Origin: Blattabacterium cuenoti
Lineage (GTDB): Bacteria; Bacteroidota; Bacteroidia; Flavobacteriales; Blattabacteriaceae
Assembly (NCBI RefSeq): GCF_014251795.1
Contig: NZ_CP059201.1
Location: forward strand, 434,001 to 498,000
Direction of reading: 5' to 3'
Length of the DNA: 64,000 nt
The notes beneath the pieces are model-generated. The model saw only the letters and a list, made by a program, of their open reading frames with translations. It searched no databases and had not been told where the DNA came from. The translations under genes were made by a program, and so were the position numbers. Below, in pieces: positions 59,826 to 64,000 of this stretch (position 1 is the first letter of the stretch; the number at the start of each line of letters is the position of its first letter).

Positions 59826-60869
59826 ATGGTTCAAGTTTTTGATAAGTTAGGATTACTATTTAGAGAAGTTAAAAAATTTTATACACATAACAAATATCAT
59901 TCCAAAGATTCTAAAAAATTTATTCCTTCTTTTCAAAGAATTATTAATAAAATAACTATTAAAAATAATTGGTTTAGAACAGAAGATTTGTTAGTAACTT
60001 TTGATCAATGGGGAAAAAATTTAAAAAAAGAAAAGTTAGAATCCTGGATAAATAAATATTCTTTTACAAAGAAGAAATCTAAAAATATTCTTGTTATTAT
60101 GCCTGGAAATATCCCTATGGTGGGATTTCATGATTTTTTATGCGTTCTTTTATCAGGACATAAAATCATAATTAAATTATCTGAAGAAGATAATTTGCTA
60201 CTTCCATTTTTATGTGAAATAATAATAAATGAAAAACCTATATTGAAAAATAAAATAAAATTTACAAAAAATATTTTTCATGAAAAATTTGATTATGTAA
60301 TAGCTACTGGAAACAATAATACAGTGCGTTATTTTGAATATTATTTCAGAAAATATCCTACTTTATTTAGAAAGAGTAGAACTTCTGTGGCAGTATTGCA
60401 AGGTAATGAAAAAAAAGAAGAGTTAATAGCTCTCAATCAAGATATGTTGACTTATTCGGGTAGGGGATGTCGAAATGTAGGAAAAATATTTATACCTCGT
60501 AATTATAATGTTGATTTGATTTTAAAAAAATCATTTGTATGCGAGTATATTACAAAAAATTACAAGTATATAGATAATTATAGATATTATTTATCCATAT
60601 TCAAAATGAATAAAGCTTCTTTTCAAAGAAATCATTTTGTTCTTTTTAAAGAAGAAAAAAATTATCATAGTCCGATATCTGTTATTTATTATGAATTTTA
60701 TGATGATTTAAATCATTTAAGAAAAAAAATTTTAGAAAATCAAAATTCTATACAATGTATAGTATCTAAAAATTTTTTTTATAAAGAGATATTTTTCGGA
60801 AAAACACAATATCCAAAATTAGAAGATTATACAGATGGAATTGATACGATTCAATTTTTAAATCGATAA
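59826..60869 (+). CDS. Acyl-CoA reductase (LuxC family)
   Basis: The 347-aa protein resembles LuxC-type acyl-CoA reductases: MPGNIPMVGFHDFLCVLLSGH near residue 95, KLSEEDNLLLPFL, and the segment TYSGRGCRNVGKIFIP with the presumed catalytic Cys near residue 217. Family members reduce acyl-CoA or acyl groups to aldehydes with NADPH. There is no luciferase or fatty-acid reductase complex here, so the role in this organism is unknown. The gene is divergent from the ferredoxin gene, and its 3' end overlaps ribD by 12 bases tail to tail. It was recognised from motifs and neighbourhood only. Confidence 0.75.
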   Translation: MVQVFDKLGLLFREVKKFYTHNKYHSKDSKKFIPSFQRIINKITIKNNWFRTEDLLVTFDQWGKNLKKEKLESWINKYSFTKKKSKNILVIMPGNIPMVGFHDFLCVLLSGHKIIIKLSEEDNLLLPFLCEIIINEKPILKNKIKFTKNIFHEKFDYVIATGNNNTVRYFEYYFRKYPTLFRKSRTSVAVLQGNEKKEELIALNQDMLTYSGRGCRNVGKIFIPRNYNVDLILKKSFVCEYITKNYKYIDNYRYYLSIFKMNKASFQRNHFVLFKEEKNYHSPISVIYYEFYDDLNHLRKKILENQNSIQCIVSKNFFYKEIFFGKTQYPKLEDYTDGIDTIQFLNR

Positions 60870-61889
60870 TTTAATAAAAAGCCGATCTTTTCCAAGATTC
60901 ATTTTTTTCGATATGATACCTTCTATTCTTGGTGCTTTTAGTCCATTATCTAATATAACTTCGCATATAAAAATACGACACTCATCCCAAATATTTTCTT
61001 TGATAAAGCTTTCTAAAGTTTTCTTTCCTCCTTCTACTATTAGCGATAATATTTTTTTTTTATATAAAAAATTCAATATTTGATTTATTATTTTTTTTTC
61101 AAAAGAAATTTGAATATACTCTATGTTTTTTTTGTTCTTTTTATATATTTCTGTAAATACAATAGTATTTTGTGATCCGTCTAAAATAAAATGAGAATTG
61201 GAAATACTTAGTTTTTGATCAATAAAAATTCTAACAGGATTTTTATTACAAAACCATTTTCTAACATTTAATTTTGGATTGTCATTCAATACAGTTTTTC
61301 TTCCTACTAAAATTCCATCTTCTTCAGATCTCCATTTATGATTGAGTTGTCTAGCATATATCCCACTAATCAAATTATCTTTTTTATTTTTTGAATATAT
61401 AAAACCATCATCACTTTCTGCCCATTTTAATATGATATAAGGACGTTTTTTTTCATAAAAAGTAAAAAAACGTTTATTTAAGATTCGACATTGATCTTTT
61501 AAGACATTCTCTATCACTTCTATTCCATATTTTTTTAATTTTTTAATACCTAAACCCTTGACTTTATCACAAGGGTCTTCTATTCCCACTATTACTCTTG
61601 GAATATTTTTTTGAATTATTAAATCGACACAAGGAGGAGTTTCTCCAAAATGAACACATGGTTCCAGTGTAACATATAAAGTAGAATCTAAAAATAGATA
61701 TTGATCTTTTATATTATTAATAGCTAAAGATTCAGCATGATCCATTCCATATTTATAATGCCATCCTTCCGATATTACTACTCCATTTCTTTCTATTACA
61801 CATCCAACCATAGGATTGGGAGAAGTAAGTCCTAATCCATTCTTAGCTATCTGTATTGCTCTTCCCATAAAAATTTCTTGATATTTCAT
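60858..61889 (-). CDS. ribD: Riboflavin biosynthesis deaminase/reductase
   Basis: The protein has an N-terminal deaminase domain (MGRAIQIAKNGLGLTSPNPMVG, zinc ligands in HAESLAINN and TLEPCVHFGETPPCVDLI) and a C-terminal reductase domain with RPYIILKWAESDDGFI and LIVEGGKKTLESFI. It performs two successive steps of riboflavin synthesis. I use ATG 61889 (343 aa), just after the aroE stop; starts at 61907 and 61916 overlap aroE and are possible. Confidence 0.92.
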   Translation of the reverse strand: MKYQEIFMGRAIQIAKNGLGLTSPNPMVGCVIERNGVVISEGWHYKYGMDHAESLAINNIKDQYLFLDSTLYVTLEPCVHFGETPPCVDLIIQKNIPRVIVGIEDPCDKVKGLGIKKLKKYGIEVIENVLKDQCRILNKRFFTFYEKKRPYIILKWAESDDGFIYSKNKKDNLISGIYARQLNHKWRSEEDGILVGRKTVLNDNPKLNVRKWFCNKNPVRIFIDQKLSISNSHFILDGSQNTIVFTEIYKKNKKNIEYIQISFEKKIINQILNFLYKKKILSLIVEGGKKTLESFIKENIWDECRIFICEVILDNGLKAPRIEGIISKKMNLGKDRLFIKLSI

Positions 61890-61894
61890 TTTCT

Positions 61895-62653
61895 TTACAT
61901 TTTCCATATTTTCCAAGACTCCTCTGCTTGAATATATAACATTTCTAATCCATTTTTTGTGATAGCTCCTTTTTCTTCTGCTTTTTTTAAAAATAAAGTT
62001 TGATTTGGATTGTAGACTAAGTCATAAAAATAATGATCATGAGAAATATATTGATAAGGTAAAGATGGACATGAATTTATGTTTGGATACGTTCCGACAG
62101 GAGTACAATTAATGATAATTCTGTATTCTTTCAATAAATTTTGATTGATATCTTCATAAGATAAAAAATTTTTGTTCTTTTTTCTAGAAACATATTGATA
62201 TGAAATTTTTAATTTGTTTAAAACAAATGAAATTGTTTTGGAAACTCCACCTGTTCCTAAAATTAATGCTTTTAAATTTTTTTGATTGATGTGATTTAAA
62301 TTTTTTTTAAAAGAATATTCAAAACCTAAAATATCTGTATTAAATCCTGTTGTACATTGATTATGAATTTTCACAACATTTACAGATCCTATAGATTTTG
62401 CTTCAGGTGTAATATGAGTTAAAAAAGACATAATACTTGTCTTGTAAGGTATTGTCACATTACATCCTTTTAAATATGGTTTTTGAAATATCAATGATAC
62501 ATTTTCTATTTTTGGAATATCAAAAATTTTGTAATCTGTGTTGATGATAGATTCTTTATTAAATTTTTCTAAAAAAAATTTTCTAGAAAAAGAATATTGA
62601 ATATTTTTTCCTATCAATCCATAAATTTTTTTATTTTCATGTTCCATATTCAA
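61895..62653 (-). CDS. aroE: Shikimate dehydrogenase
   Basis: The 252-aa enzyme has the substrate site SFSRKFF, NVTIPYK with the catalytic Lys, TDILGF with Asp, and the NADP motif LILGTGGVSKTI. It ends NGLEMLYIQAEESWKIW. It reduces 3-dehydroshikimate to shikimate, feeding AroC in the same window. An in-frame ATG at 62647 is an alternative start. It lies 22 bases after rpsU and 5 bases before the ribD start on the same strand. Confidence 0.94.
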   Translation of the reverse strand: MNMEHENKKIYGLIGKNIQYSFSRKFFLEKFNKESIINTDYKIFDIPKIENVSLIFQKPYLKGCNVTIPYKTSIMSFLTHITPEAKSIGSVNVVKIHNQCTTGFNTDILGFEYSFKKNLNHINQKNLKALILGTGGVSKTISFVLNKLKISYQYVSRKKNKNFLSYEDINQNLLKEYRIIINCTPVGTYPNINSCPSLPYQYISHDHYFYDLVYNPNQTLFLKKAEEKGAITKNGLEMLYIQAEESWKIWKM

Positions 62654-62675
62654 AAAATAAAATATGAATAAAAAT

Positions 62676-62873
62676 CTATTCTTCTTTTTTCAATTTCATA
62701 CGTTCTCTATATTTTGCTCTTAATATTTCATTTCTTCTATCTTCAGAAGGTTTTATATATTGTTGTTTTTCTCTAAATTCTTTTAAAATACGAGTTTTAT
62801 CAAATTTTTTTTTACTTTTTTTTAAAGCTTTATCGATTGATTCCCCTTCTCTAACAATAGTAATTAAAATCAT
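62676..62873 (-). CDS. rpsU: Ribosomal protein S21 (bS21)
   Basis: The 65-aa basic protein starts MILITIVREGESIDKALKKSKKKFD, then RILKEFREKQQYIKPSEDRR and a basic C-terminal helix. It belongs to the 30S platform near the anti-Shine-Dalgarno. It is the first gene of rpsU-aroE-ribD on this strand, 18 bases after tRNA-Val(GAC) in reading order. Confidence 0.95.
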   Translation of the reverse strand: MILITIVREGESIDKALKKSKKKFDKTRILKEFREKQQYIKPSEDRRNEILRAKYRERMKLKKEE

Positions 62874-62891
62874 AAAAATAAATAATTATTG

Positions 62892-62966
62892 TGGACATTA
62901 TCGGATTTGAACCGATGACCTCTACTCTGTCAAAGTAGTGCTCTAAACCTACTGAGCTAAATGTCC
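62892..62966 (-). tRNA. tRNA-Val (anticodon GAC)
   Basis: A 75-nt cloverleaf with acceptor GGACATT/AATGTCC, discriminator A, anticodon stem-loop CTACT-TTGACAG-AGTAG and T-loop TTCAAAT. Second valine tRNA of the window, beside Val(TAC). Confidence 0.96.
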
Positions 62967-63024
62967 TATAATGAAATCAACAAAATTAAGTATTTTTTAA
63001 ATATATAAAACGGATTATAATTAT

Positions 63025-64000
63025 ATGTCCTACAATATTTTAAAAAAATCTATAAAATATTTAAAGGGATTAAGTTTGAAAAAAACTTATCTAGTTAATT
63101 CGGAATTAAATATTTATACATATGAAGATTTACTTTTTTTTTATCCTAAAGAATATATACATATATGTACATTAAAGAATATATCAGAATTATCAAATAA
63201 TAATCGTGATTTTATCCAAATAATCGGAAAAATTACTAAGATTGAAGAAATCAACTTCAAAAATAAAAAAGGAAAAATGTCAGTAGCATATTTAGAAGAC
63301 CAAACTGGTTTGATTGAGTTAATTTGGTTTCAAAAAAATAATTTTTTAAAAAGCATAAAAAAAAATATGACAGTCATAGTTTGTGGAAAAATAAGCTATT
63401 TTCAAAAAAAAATTCAAATTATTCATCCAAATATTCAAGAATTTCGTTCTTTATCTTCAGTAAAAAATCATTCTATATTTCCCATATATTCTATTCCCAG
63501 TAATTTACAGAAAAAAGGAATAAATAATTCTTTTATGATCAATTTATTACAAAATCTTATAAAAGAATTAAAAAACAACATCGATGAATTTTTTTTTCAA
63601 GATTTTCTTGATAAAAAATTAATGTCAAGAAAAAAAGCTTTAATTCAAATTCATTTTCCAGAATCTTTAGATTCTTTATTAAAAGCACAATATTCTTTAA
63701 AATTTGAAGAATTATTTTTATTAAAATTGTTCTTTTTATATAGAAAAAAAGCAGCACACAGTTTCGCTTTTACAAAGTTAGGTAAGAATTTTCATAATTT
63801 CTACCAAAATTTTCTACCTTTTACTCTAACAGAAGAACAAAAGAAAGTATTTAAGGAAATATGGAATGATTTAAAAAAACCCATTCAAATGAATAGATTA
63901 TTACAAGGAGAAGTTGGATGCGGAAAAACTATTATAGCAATGTTATCTATGTTGGTAGCTTTAGACAATGGATTTCAGTCTTGTTTGATGGCTCCGACTG
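63025..64000 (+). CDS. recG: ATP-dependent DNA helicase RecG, N-terminal part (cut by right edge)
   Basis: The open frame from ATG 63025 continues to the window end, giving 325 codons. The start reads SIKYLKGLSLKKTYLVNSEL, the RecG wedge entry, then TYEDLLFFYPKEY and an OB-fold part QIIGKITKIEE. Walker A of the helicase domain is LLQGEVGCGKTIIAML near residue 293. RecG remodels stalled replication forks and branched DNA. The remaining motifs lie outside the window. Confidence 0.9.
   Translation, partial: MSYNILKKSIKYLKGLSLKKTYLVNSELNIYTYEDLLFFYPKEYIHICTLKNISELSNNNRDFIQIIGKITKIEEINFKNKKGKMSVAYLEDQTGLIELIWFQKNNFLKSIKKNMTVIVCGKISYFQKKIQIIHPNIQEFRSLSSVKNHSIFPIYSIPSNLQKKGINNSFMINLLQNLIKELKNNIDEFFFQDFLDKKLMSRKKALIQIHFPESLDSLLKAQYSLKFEELFLLKLFFLYRKKAAHSFAFTKLGKNFHNFYQNFLPFTLTEEQKKVFKEIWNDLKKPIQMNRLLQGEVGCGKTIIAMLSMLVALDNGFQSCLMAPT

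Noticed and set aside
63557..63757. 66-codon frame opposite recG
   Set aside because: It lies antisense to the RecG frame, which is open through the whole segment and carries family motifs.

Overview
The window is a gene-dense, strongly A+T-rich stretch of a Bacteroidota (flavobacterial) chromosome. The evidence for Flavobacteriia is a two-subunit-plus-cytochrome-b succinate dehydrogenase of the menaquinone type, an extended NusB, a PUR-alpha-like DUF3276 protein, a tiny bTHX ribosomal protein, a long IleRS with a GIHH signature, and a canonical TTG-N19-TAnnTTTG promoter. Very short intergenic gaps, poly-A tracts inside genes, eroding genes and the absence of mobile elements, phage or CRISPR point to a reduced endosymbiont genome. 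By gene content I infer a cockroach symbiont of the Blattabacterium type; this was not checked against a database.

Layout. 1-3.5 kb: end of a sigma-54 activator, lptE, secG, groES-groEL, closed by a strong terminator. 3.5-6.3 kb (minus): ABC exporter, DUF3276 protein, kdsC. 6.4-8.4 kb (plus): nusB, yajC, coaE and a 37-aa bTHX gene. 8.4-12 kb: zinc peptidase, NDH-2, isochorismate synthase and a hotdog thioesterase (menaquinone). 12-19.3 kb (plus): idi, queD, gcvT, a MATE exporter, a DEAD-box helicase, aroC and a frameshifted miaA that runs into an antisense tRNA-Val. 19.3-22.4 kb: folC (minus) and glnS (plus, no in-frame ATG).

22.4-35.1 kb (minus) is the transcription/translation super-operon: four tRNAs, tuf, tRNA-Trp, secE, nusG, rplK, rplA, rplJ, rplL, rpoB, rpoC, with a consensus Bacteroidetes promoter at its head. 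35.1-39.4 kb: ileS, a decayed dksA remnant and lspA (all minus). 39.5-42.2 kb: mutS and two tRNAs. 42.2-54.5 kb: guaB, a low-complexity lipoprotein, then a long minus-strand series (iscS, sdhC-A-B, accA, dnaB, a LolC/E-like permease, glmM, rplS). 54.7-58.8 kb (plus): RNase Y, a deoxyhypusine-synthase-like protein and lpdA. 58.8-64 kb: ung, ferredoxin and a divergent LuxC-type acyl-CoA reductase, then rpsU-aroE-ribD (minus), tRNA-Val(GAC), and recG running off the right edge.

The genes form a housekeeping core: menaquinone-linked respiration (NDH-2, SDH, MenF), aromatic amino-acid and folate synthesis (aroC, aroE, folC), envelope building (kdsC, lptE, glmM, lspA) and gene expression. I found no clearly new defence or mobile system. 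The most interesting signals are reductive: a 12-A frameshift in miaA, a dksA remnant, genes lacking an in-frame ATG (glnS, the MATE gene, miaA), and a deoxyhypusine-synthase homologue without the catalytic lysine.
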